DNA of 64,000 nucleotides from Falsirhodobacter sp. alg1. GTDB taxonomy: Bacteria > Pseudomonadota > Alphaproteobacteria > Rhodobacterales > Rhodobacteraceae. Location: contig NZ_BBJC02000006.1 of NCBI RefSeq assembly GCF_000739715.2, forward strand, positions 1 through 64,000, given 5' to 3'. Shown one piece after another: positions 42,323-52,487 of this stretch. The stretch's first letter is position 1. Each line of letters opens with the position of its first letter. The notes below the pieces were generated by a model. It was given only the letters and a program-made list of their open reading frames with translations. It had not been told where the DNA came from and did not search any database. Position numbers and translations under genes: made by a program.

Positions 42323-43206
42323 GCCGTTTCTCCGATCCGTTTCCATGCGCGGTGCAACCCCGCAAGGGTTGCCGCCTCTGCATCCGCCTCGCTGACCTGA
42401 ACGCCCTGATGTCGCAGCGCGCGCGCATAAAGGGCCGCCAGCGCGGGCGCGCCGATCAGGGCAACCTCCTGGCCAAGCCAGTAGGGTTTGGCCCCCGCCA
42501 GTTCCCATCCGATCAGCAGCCCCGACAGCGTCGACCGTGCCGTTTCGGGCGACAGATCACCGATCAACGCCCCTGCACGCAGCTGGAATAGGCGCCCATA
42601 GGCCCGGTGCGGCTGTGCCAGCGCATCGTTCACCGCGGCATCGAAGGCTTCCTCCTCCGTGGCGCAAGAGGATGCAACCGTATGCCGCAGAACCGATTTT
42701 CCGGCCAACAGCTCGAACACCTCACCGGTCATGAAGCTTTGGAACGAGCAGATCTCTCCGGCAGAGATATGCGCCCATTTGGTATGGGTGCCGGGCAGGC
42801 AGACCACGCCCTCGAAATCGGCGCGCGCCGCCAGCAGGCCCGCGATCTGCGTCTCCTCGCCGCGCATCACATCCGCCGGATCGTCCTGCGATACGCCGCA
42901 GGTGATCCAGACTCTGGTGCCCGGCACGTTGGCCAAGGGCGTCTGCGCCAAGGTGGGGGCCTTGGCATAGGGGGCCTCGTGCCAGCCCTGACGGGAACCG
43001 ACCATCCCGCAGGCCACGATTGCGGCCCCGGCCCATTCGGCCCAATCGGCGGTTTCATCCGCAAGGACCTGCGCGAACTCGGTCCGGTTCAAGCCGCCCA
43101 TCCCCCGAGCCGAGGCGCGCTGATGCACCATCTCTGCGCCGCGCATCGCCCAAAGCCGCAGGTTCGTCGTTCCCCAATCGGCGGCGATCCAATGATCGGA
43201 TGTCAT
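42319..43206 (-). CDS. dgoK: 2-dehydro-3-deoxygalactonokinase
   Basis: 295 residues from the ATG at 43206, which overlaps the stop of the alpha-galactosidase gene (ATGA). Phosphorylates KDGal with ATP. The N-terminal phosphate loop IAADWGTTNLRLWAMRG, CGMVGSRQGWHEAPYA, the CLPGTHTKWAHISAGEICSF segment and EVALIGAPALAALYARAL match the DgoK family. Cytoplasmic. The kinase lies between alpha-galactosidase and aldolase in one translationally coupled chain. Confidence 0.92.
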   Translation of the reverse strand: MTSDHWIAADWGTTNLRLWAMRGAEMVHQRASARGMGGLNRTEFAQVLADETADWAEWAGAAIVACGMVGSRQGWHEAPYAKAPTLAQTPLANVPGTRVWITCGVSQDDPADVMRGEETQIAGLLAARADFEGVVCLPGTHTKWAHISAGEICSFQSFMTGEVFELLAGKSVLRHTVASSCATEEEAFDAAVNDALAQPHRAYGRLFQLRAGALIGDLSPETARSTLSGLLIGWELAGAKPYWLGQEVALIGAPALAALYARALRHQGVQVSEADAEAATLAGLHRAWKRIGETA

Positions 43207-45274
43207 AGCCTTTCTCCCTCGCAAACCCACATCGTCAGCGGGAAACTCCAAGGCAGGTTGATCCCCTGCCCCATCAAATACTGACCCGTCAGGATCAGAT
43301 CGCCCGTTTTCAGCGCCGGTGCCCCGCGCGACAGGCCCACCGCATCGGCGCGGTTGCGCAGGGTGATACGGTATCGTGCCTCTGGGTCAAGCTGCGTCAG
43401 GCGCAGGGGCCGGGGCAGGATCTGTTCCGAACTCTCCGCCCGGCCCGCGAACACGACGAACCGCGCCCCGTCTTCGGCCAGCTGCTGTTCGGCGATCACC
43501 GCCGGGTCCGCGCTTTCCAGCCGCAGGATATCGGCGCGGCGCATCCAGTCGCGGTTGGCCTTCCACCACGCGGTCACATCGCGCAGCACCGCCGCCTCGT
43601 CCTCTGTCAATTCGCGCGGGTCCATTTCGAACCCCATATGCCGGGCCGCCGCGACCCATGCGCGCATCCGGATGTCGATCACCCGCCCCGAGGTATGGCA
43701 ATGGCGCGGGCCGACATGGCTGCCGGTCACCGCCATCGGCAGGAACAGCGCGGCATCGTGCTGGATACGCAGCCGCTCCAGCGCGTCATTGCTGTCCGAC
43801 AGCCAGACGCGTTGGGTGCGGGCCATGATCCCGAAATCGATCCGCCCCCGCCCGAGGCACAGCTTTCGATCTCCACCCCCGGAAAATCGGCGCGCAGGCA
43901 ATCCAGCAGCGCATAGGTGCCGCGCGTTTGGGCCGCATCGGCATAGGGCAGGACGCGGTTGTGATCCCATTTGATATAATCGATGTCATGGGCCTCCAGA
44001 ACCGCCGCGATCCGGCCATGAAGATAGGCGCGGACATCCGGCTGCGACATGTCCAGCACCATCTGCTGCCGCCCCAGCCCCTGATCCGCCGGGCCAAGCG
44101 CCCAATCGGGATGGGCGCGGTAGATGTCGCTGTCGGGGTTGACCATTTCCGGCTCGAACCAGATCCCGAACGTCATTCCCAGCCCGTGGACATGGTCGAT
44201 CAGCGGGCCAAGCCCTTCGGGATATTTGCGCGGATCGATCGTCCAGTCCCCCAGGGACGAGGTATCGTCATCACGGCGCCCGAACCAGCCGTCATCCAGC
44301 ACGAACCGCTCGGCCCCCAGATCGGCGGCGCGGGTCGCGATGTCGCGAAGCGCGGTCAGCGAATGGTCGAAATAGATCGCCTCCCAGCAGTTGTAATGCA
44401 CGGGGCGCGGACGTTCGGGGTGCGGCCACGTCACGATCTCGTCGCGCAGGTGGCGCTGATACGCGGTGGCGCAGCCGTTCAGACCATGGGCCGAATAGGC
44501 GGCATAGAGCGGCGCTGTTTGGAACGCGGTGGCGGCCCCATGCTCGGTCTGCGGGGCATGGCCGAACTGGATCTGGCGGCGGCCATCGGGCAATTCCTCG
44601 GCCATCATGCCATGGCCGCCGGACCATCCGTAATGCAGCGCCCAAACCTCGCCGCCGGTATTGGTCGCGCCCCGGCCGGGCAGCAGGATCGCTGGGAAAT
44701 GTTCGTGCCCCGTCCGGCCCGTCCGGTTGTCGCGCGCATGGATGCCCGCGCGCCAGCGATGCCGCTGCATCCGGAACTCACCGATCCAGCGGCCCGAGAA
44801 ATCGATCATCTCATCCGCAAGCTGCGGCGCGGGAAAGACCGGCGCGGCCAGCCAGTCCAGATGAATCGGGCGGTCCGACACCACCGATGCCTGCGCCGTC
44901 AGGACATGCGTGCGGGGGTTGATGCCGAAGGTTGCGACATAGCGCAGCCCCCCGTCGCGATAGCTGAGGGTCAGGGTGTTCTCCCCCTCCTCCGCCCCCT
45001 CGAACCCGAAGCGCGGCAAAAGGATCGCCCCGTCCTGCGACCGCGCCCGAAGGCCCGCCTGCCCCGGAAAGCTGCGCACAGCCTCCGGGCAGATCGACAG
45101 GTCCGGGTTCCGGTCCAGCATCCCACCGGTCACATCCATCCGGTGCGCGCCTGCGGGATACGCGCCGATCAGCGGCGCCCCCCAATAGACGATCTGCGGC
45201 AGCTCGTGGTTTTCGGCCAGAAGGACAAGGCTCTGGCAGGCATCACCCAGATGCCAGATCTGTGGCTGGCTCAC
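43203..45274 (-). pseudogene. Alpha-galactosidase (GH36) with a single-base frameshift
   Basis: Starts at a GTG (45274) overlapping the permease stop (GTGA). A frame to about 43850 and a second frame from there to 43203 together give a full GH36 of about 690 residues. The N-terminal beta domain (IWHLGDACQSLVLLAENHEL), the barrel with nucleophile Asp in DIDYIKWDHNR and ESCASGGG are in the first frame; GRIDFGIMARTQRVWLSDSN and the C-terminal domain are in the second. In-frame coding needs one more G in the run (C run at 43845-43849 on the plus strand). The shift falls just before the acid/base Asp, so the translated product would be inactive. Real mutation, phase-variable site or sequencing error are all possible. 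Confidence 0.88.
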
Positions 45275-46116
45275 TTCACGGCCCCCAAGGTCAAACCTGC
45301 GATGAAATGGCGCTGCATCGCAAAGAACATCAGAACGGGCGGCAGGGCGGCAAGGATGGACCCCGCGGACACCAGATTCCACGCCGCGATCCACTGGCCG
45401 TTCAGACTGTTGAGCCCGGCGGTGATCGGCTGCGTATCCGCGCCCGTGGTCAGCACCATCGCCCAGAAATAGTCGTTCCAGATGAAGGTGAACACCAAGA
45501 CCGACAGCGCCGCGATGGCCGGACGCATCAGCGGCATCACCACATGGCGGAAGATCTGCCATTCGGTGACCCCCTCCACCCGCGCGACCTCGATCAGATC
45601 GAAGGGCAGACCCTTGATGAAATTGCGCATGAACAGCGTGCAGAACCCCGTCTGGAACGCGATATGAAACAGGGCGAGGCCGGAAATGGAATTGTAGAGG
45701 CCGAGGCTGACCGTCAGATCGCGCACGGGCACCATCAGGATCTGGAACGGCACGAAGTTGCCCGCCACGAACATGAAGAACAGCAGGTGATTGGCCCGGA
45801 ACTTGTAGATGGCCAGCGCGAACCCCGTCAGACACGACAGGCCCACGGCCCCGATCACCGTGGGAATCGTGACCTTGAAACTGTTGAGCAGGTATTTATC
45901 GAGCGCGGTGTTCTTGAAAACGGTCAGGTAGTTGTCGAACGCCAGCGCCGAGGGCCAGCCGAAATAATTGCCGGCCGCCAGATCGGATGACGGGCGCACC
46001 GAGGTCATGGCGACGCCCAGCAAGGGCAGAAGCCACAGGATCAGCATCACCGGCAGCGCGATCTTGTAGGCGCGCTGCGCGGTCGGCGACAGGCTCTGGA
46101 TTGGACGCGGGAACAT
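45271..46116 (-). CDS. Galactoside ABC transporter permease (MalG/CUT1 type)
   Basis: 281 residues, six membrane helices. The cytoplasmic EAA loop reads EVARVEGVTEWQIFRHVVMP, the MalG-type signature, and the C-terminus MQRHFIAGLTLGAVK is standard for this family. The ATG at 46116 has AAAGGAGCG upstream and overlaps the TGA of the preceding permease. Inner membrane, partner of the MalF-like permease at 46116 and probably driven by the ATPase encoded divergently at 49358. The stop overlaps the alpha-galactosidase start. Confidence 0.92.
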   Translation of the reverse strand: MFPRPIQSLSPTAQRAYKIALPVMLILWLLPLLGVAMTSVRPSSDLAAGNYFGWPSALAFDNYLTVFKNTALDKYLLNSFKVTIPTVIGAVGLSCLTGFALAIYKFRANHLLFFMFVAGNFVPFQILMVPVRDLTVSLGLYNSISGLALFHIAFQTGFCTLFMRNFIKGLPFDLIEVARVEGVTEWQIFRHVVMPLMRPAIAALSVLVFTFIWNDYFWAMVLTTGADTQPITAGLNSLNGQWIAAWNLVSAGSILAALPPVLMFFAMQRHFIAGLTLGAVK

Positions 46117-47033
46117 CAGCGCGCTCCTTTTTCGTCGCGCCACATCTTCCAGATGAAGCCCGAGATGAAGATCATCATGATTGCGAACAGCACCACGGCA
46201 ATCGCCGCGCCATAGCCCATCCTGTAGCCGTATTCCGACAGCGCCTGTTCATACATGTAGTAGGACAGAACCCGACTGGAGCCGTAGGGGCCGCCCGATG
46301 TCATGATCGAGACGAGATCGAAACTGCGCAGCGCGCCGATCACCGTGACCACCAGCGCGATGAAGGTGGCCGGGCGAAGCTGTGGCAGCACCACATACCA
46401 CAGCATCTTCATCCCCTTCGCACCATCAAGGCGGGCCGCTTCGATCTGGTCGGGGGCCACTGCGTTCAGGCCAGTGAGGTAGAGGATCATGCAATAGGCG
46501 ATCTGCGGCCACAGCCCGGCAATGATGATGCCGTAGGTCACCAGATTCTCATCCGCCAGAATGGCTACCTGCGATCCCGTGATCCATTCGATCAGCTTGT
46601 AGAACAGGCCGAAATCAGGCGCGTAGAACCACGAGAAGATCAGCCCGACGACCACCTGCGAGATCACGAACGGAAAGAAGAACAGCGATTTGTAGATGCG
46701 GATGCCGCGGACCGTCTGGTTCAGGAACAGCGCGATCATCAGCCCCGCCGGCACCGCCAGCATATAGAGCGCGAGCCAGATCACGTTATTCTTGAGCGAG
46801 GTGTAGAACGCCTCGTCGTCGAACAGCTCGACATAGTTGCCAAGGCCTATCCAGATCTTGGGGCTCAGCCCGTCCCATTCGAAGAAGGACACCCACATCG
46901 ACTGGAATACGGGAATGATCACATAGACCAGAAACATCGCAAAACCCGGTGCGAGGAACAGCCAGGGCGCCAAGGATTGCCGTGATCTGCGCTTGCGCGG
47001 CGTTAAGGTGTGTTTTGCAGTTGATGGCACCAT
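46116..47033 (-). CDS. Galactoside ABC transporter permease (MalF/CUT1 type)
   Basis: 305 residues with six membrane helices (first at LAPWLFLAPGFAMFLVYVII). The EAA loop is IEAARLDGAKGMKMLWYVVL, and the SIMTSGGPYGSSRVLSYYMY stretch is the usual segment after helix five. The start at 47033 is decided by GGGGGGAG eight bases upstream; the frame also runs to 47075. Follows the binding-protein gene after a 74-bp gap that contains a strong hairpin. Confidence 0.92.
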   Translation of the reverse strand: MVPSTAKHTLTPRKRRSRQSLAPWLFLAPGFAMFLVYVIIPVFQSMWVSFFEWDGLSPKIWIGLGNYVELFDDEAFYTSLKNNVIWLALYMLAVPAGLMIALFLNQTVRGIRIYKSLFFFPFVISQVVVGLIFSWFYAPDFGLFYKLIEWITGSQVAILADENLVTYGIIIAGLWPQIAYCMILYLTGLNAVAPDQIEAARLDGAKGMKMLWYVVLPQLRPATFIALVVTVIGALRSFDLVSIMTSGGPYGSSRVLSYYMYEQALSEYGYRMGYGAAIAVVLFAIMMIFISGFIWKMWRDEKGAR

Positions 47034-47065
47034 GGCCAAGGCTCCCCCCTCGGATCTGTCGTCGG

Positions 47066-47092
47066 TCGGGGGCAAGGCAGCCCTGCCCCCGA
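47066..47092 (-). promoter_or_regulatory. Intercistronic hairpin between binding-protein and permease genes
   Basis: TCGGGGGCA (47066-47074) and TGCCCCCGA (47084-47092) form a perfect 9-bp GC-rich stem with a 9-base loop, between the binding-protein stop (47108) and the permease start (47033). As in mal-type operons, it likely attenuates read-through or protects the upstream message, raising binding-protein levels. Confidence 0.6.
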
Positions 47093-47107
47093 TGGTTTCG
47101 GTCGCGC

Positions 47108-48340
47108 TTAACGGGCGCTGCGGGCGCGGGTTTTCTCAAGCCGCTCCAGGATCGCATCGACACGGTCCGGCTTGACCATGAATTCTTGGAAGCCCTCCAT
47201 GCCGACCTTGGCCATTTCCGGCGAGGCATCGCGGTCGAAGAACTGGGCGATGCCGCCATCGGCGGTGCTCAGCAGGTCGAACCCGGCCTGAAGGAACGGA
47301 TCGTCGCCCACCGTCGAATCCTTGTTGATCGGCAGCTGCCCCAGCGTCTCGTTCATCTTGGTCTGCTCTTCGGCGCTGGCGATGAAGGCAAGGAAGGCCT
47401 TGGCATCGGCCACGTTCTTCGCGCCTGCGGGGATGTGCATCGTGTCGGTCGGCGCCTCTTCGGCGCGGGGCAGACCGGGCGTGATTTCCGGGAACGGCAT
47501 GAAGCCAAGCGTGTCATCGGTCATGCCGCCATCCTTGAAGGTGGCCACGGCAAAGTTCCCGATGACGTAATTGGCCGCCTTGCCCTGCACCAGAAGCGCG
47601 GCCGCGTCCTGCCAATCCAGCGCCGCGTGGTTTGCGGTCGTATAGGGCAGCACCTTGGCCCATTCGGCAAAGACGGCCTTCACACGGTCATCCGTCCACG
47701 GGATGTCGCCACTGGTCAGCTGCTGGTGGAACTCGTAGCCGTTCGTGCGCAGATCCAGATAATCGAAGATCCCCGCCGTCGGCCACAGCGCCTTTGATCC
47801 GGTGGTCAGGCAATCGATCCCTGCTGCCTGGAACTGCTGGCAATTGGCAACGAACTCGTCCCAAGTCTTGGGCACCTCGACGCCCGCAGCCCGGTACACG
47901 TCCTTGTTATAATAGATGCCCCATTGGTAGTAGGTATAGGGAACGCCCCACTGCTTGCCGTCGATCGTCATGGATGACGCGGCCGAGCCGAGGCTCTCGT
48001 TCAGACCGTTTTCCGCCCAGACATCCGATACATCCATGAACTGCCCCGAGTTCACGAAGGGGGCCATCCGGTTGCCCGCGTACCAGTTGGCGATATCGGG
48101 GCTGTCGGCAGTCAGAAAGTTGCGGATCGCGGTTTTGTAACCCTCATGGTCGAACAGGTTCAGCACCACGTTCACATCAGGGTTCGCCGCTTCGAAATCG
48201 GCGATCAACGCGTCGATAGCCGCCTTCGGCGCCGGATCGGACGCATCGCTGTTGATCGTCAATGTGCGCTGCTGCGCCATGGCGGGCATGGCCACACCCA
48301 GCATCAACACGCCCAACAAGGCTGATTTGCTAAATTTCAT
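47108..48340 (-). CDS. Periplasmic galactoside-binding protein (family 1 ABC solute binder)
   Basis: 410 residues from the ATG at 48340 with a perfect GGGAGGAG site. Signal peptide MKFSKSALLGVLMLGVAMPA, cleaved after AMA. Mature features: IDALIADFEAANPDVNVVLN, GVPYTYYQWGIYYNKDVYRA (typical sugar-binding signature) and GMEGFQEFMVKPD near the end. First gene of the leftward operon, so delivering an oligosaccharide to the MalFG-type permeases. Context with alpha- and beta-galactosidase suggests galactosides such as melibiose, raffinose or lactose. Confidence 0.92.
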   Translation of the reverse strand: MKFSKSALLGVLMLGVAMPAMAQQRTLTINSDASDPAPKAAIDALIADFEAANPDVNVVLNLFDHEGYKTAIRNFLTADSPDIANWYAGNRMAPFVNSGQFMDVSDVWAENGLNESLGSAASSMTIDGKQWGVPYTYYQWGIYYNKDVYRAAGVEVPKTWDEFVANCQQFQAAGIDCLTTGSKALWPTAGIFDYLDLRTNGYEFHQQLTSGDIPWTDDRVKAVFAEWAKVLPYTTANHAALDWQDAAALLVQGKAANYVIGNFAVATFKDGGMTDDTLGFMPFPEITPGLPRAEEAPTDTMHIPAGAKNVADAKAFLAFIASAEEQTKMNETLGQLPINKDSTVGDDPFLQAGFDLLSTADGGIAQFFDRDASPEMAKVGMEGFQEFMVKPDRVDAILERLEKTRARSAR

Positions 48341-48365
48341 TTGCTCCTCCCAAAGCAATTCCGGT

Positions 48366-48399
48366 CAATATTAGTTCCGCATGTTGGAACATGATATTG
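48366..48399. promoter_or_regulatory. Composite dyad, probable IclR operator
   Basis: Nested inverted repeats: CAATAT (48366-48371) with ATATTG (48394-48399), and GTTCC (48374-48378) with GGAAC (48386-48390). The two pairs share a centre near 48382. It lies between the binding-protein start (48340) and the divergent regulator (48472), in the right place to control both arms of the galactose regulon. Confidence 0.6.
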
Positions 48400-48471
48400 T
48401 ATATTGAAACACTCTGCCGAATCGTCCAGTCTGTCAATATCGAACGGAGCGGGCTGAGGAGGGAGGAACCG

Positions 48472-49281
48472 ATGACCGAGCACCAGAACCCTGCCGCCCT
48501 GCAGGGCGACAAGGCAAAAGAGGACGGAACGGTCGGGCGGACATTGGCCGTGCTGGATCTGGTGGCCGGATTCGCCCGTCCGGTGAAATTCGCCGAGATC
48601 CTGCAGGCGGCGGCACTGCCGAAGGCAACGCTCCATCGGTTCCTGCAGGCACTGACCAATCAGGACATGCTGGCCTTCGACGCGGACCGGCAAACCTATG
48701 CGCCGGGCCTGCGCCTTGTGCGCCTTGCGCATTCGGCATGGGCGCAAAGCAGCCTTGCGCCGGTGGCGGCGCCCTTTCTTGATGCGCTGTCCACCGAAAC
48801 CGGAGAGACGATTCACCTGGCCCAGCTGGAACGCGGCATGGTGCTTTATGTCGACAAACGGAACGCGGCCCGCCCGGTGGAGATGTTCTCGCAATCGGGC
48901 AAGGTCGGACCCAGCTATTGCACCGGCGTGGGCAAGGCGATGCTGGCCTATCTGCCCGAGGACAAGCTGGCGGATGCCATCGCACGCACCTCCTTTCATG
49001 CCTTCACGCCCACGACGCTGGCGAATGAACAGATGCTGCGGGCGGAATTGACGGCCATCAGGGCGCGCGGGTTCGCGTGGGACAACGAGGAGCATGAACC
49101 CGGCATCGTCTGCATCGCCGCCCCGATCCTGTCACAGACGAACCGCGTGCTTGGCGCGCTATCGATCACCACGGCCAATGCACACGATCGGGCAAAACTG
49201 GAGGGATATGCCCCCCGTGTGCTGCAGACCGCGCGGAACATCGCAGAGGCGGCGAATGCCTGGCGCTTTCCCGAACAATAA
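48472..49281 (+). CDS. IclR-family transcriptional regulator of galactoside use
   Basis: 269 residues from the ATG at 48472 with GGAGGGAGGA upstream; the frame runs back to 48391 through the dyad. N-terminal winged helix GRTLAVLDLVAGFARPVKFA then LQAAALPKATLHRFLQALTN, and the IclR effector domain beginning LAPVAAPFLDALSTETGET with GVGKAMLAYLP and the EHEPGIVCIAAPIL effector loop. Likely senses galactose, galactonate or KDGal. The gene heads the rightward operon (ATPase, galactose dehydrogenase, galactonate dehydratase, beta-galactosidase) though a 76-bp gap follows. Repressor or activator cannot be told from sequence. Confidence 0.9.
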   Translation: MTEHQNPAALQGDKAKEDGTVGRTLAVLDLVAGFARPVKFAEILQAAALPKATLHRFLQALTNQDMLAFDADRQTYAPGLRLVRLAHSAWAQSSLAPVAAPFLDALSTETGETIHLAQLERGMVLYVDKRNAARPVEMFSQSGKVGPSYCTGVGKAMLAYLPEDKLADAIARTSFHAFTPTTLANEQMLRAELTAIRARGFAWDNEEHEPGIVCIAAPILSQTNRVLGALSITTANAHDRAKLEGYAPRVLQTARNIAEAANAWRFPEQ

Positions 49282-49357
49282 CCGGCGCGTTCCGGAAGGC
49301 CGCTGAACAGGGGCCACCGGGAAAGCCGACATCACATCACCTGTGGGAGGAAATTAC

Positions 49358-50415
<1,058 letters not shown>

Positions 50416-50416
<1 letters not shown>

Positions 50417-51330
50417 TGCTGGATATCGGTTTGGTCGGGCTGGGCACCATCGCCCGCGCCCAGCATCTGCCCGCGATCGCGGCGAACCCGGGAATGCAGC
50501 TTGCGGCCATCGCCTCGCGGAATGCCCGGCTGGACGGGGTTGCGAGCTATCCCGATCTGCCATCGCTTTTGACGGCGGAACCCGCGATTGCGGCCATCTC
50601 GCTCTGCACCCCTCCGCAGGGGCGGTTCGATCTGGCGATGGCGGCCCTGCAGGCCGGGCGGCATCTGATGCTGGAAAAGCCGCCGGGGGCCACGCTGTCG
50701 GAAATCGGGGCGCTGCGGGATGCGGCGCAGGCCCGCGGGCTGACTCTTTTCGCCACTTGGCATTCGAGAGAGGCCGCCGCGGTGGGGGCGGCGCGCGCGT
50801 GGCTGTCGGGCAAAACCCTTAGATCCGTCACGATCGAATGGCGCGAGGATGTGCGCAAATGGCATCCGGGGCAGGAGTGGATCTGGAAGGCAGGGGGGCT
50901 CGGTGTGTTCGATCCCGGCATCAATGCGCTGTCGATCCTGACGGCGCTTGTGCCCGATGTCGTGCTGCTGCGCGCCGATCTGCACATCCCGCAGGGCCGC
51001 GAAACGCCCATCGCGGCGGATCTGCACCTGTCGGCGCAGGGCGTTCCGATCACGGCCACCTTCGACTGGCGGCTGGCGAAGGACGAAATCTGGCGCATCC
51101 GGTTCGAAACCGATCAGGGCACGCTGATGCTGGATGATGGCGGCGCACAGGCCAGCATCGACGGGACCGTGCTGCATTCCGGCGAGAACCGGGAATACAC
51201 GCGCCTCTATGCCCGCTTTGCGCAGCTGGTCGCCGCAGGGCAAAGCGATGTCGATCTGGCGCCGCTGCGCCTTGTCGCGGATGCCTTCCTGATCGGGACG
51301 CATCATTCCACCCACCCTTTCACGCCCTGA
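50416..51330 (+). CDS. gal: D-galactose 1-dehydrogenase (Gfo/Idh/MocA family)
   Basis: 304 residues, the length of bacterial galactose dehydrogenases. Start ATG overlaps the ATPase stop (TGATG). Rossmann motif GLVGLGTIARAQHLPAI, then SLCTPPQGRFDLAMAALQAG and the conserved LMLEKPPGATLSE (the EKP motif). FATWHSREAAAVGAARAWL and EWIWKAGGLGVFDPGINALS match the substrate domain of galactose/arabinose dehydrogenases. Oxidises D-galactose to the lactone with NAD(P) in the cytoplasm. Neighbours (lactonase, galactonate dehydratase, DgoK, DgoA) support the assignment strongly. Confidence 0.9.
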
Positions 51331-51337
51331 GGCCAAT

Positions 51338-52486
<1,149 letters not shown>

Positions 52487-52487
52487 G

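Noticed and set aside
43928-45472. Plus-strand open frame of about 510 codons opposite alpha-galactosidase
   Set aside because: Antisense to conserved GH36 sequence with no recognisable domain.
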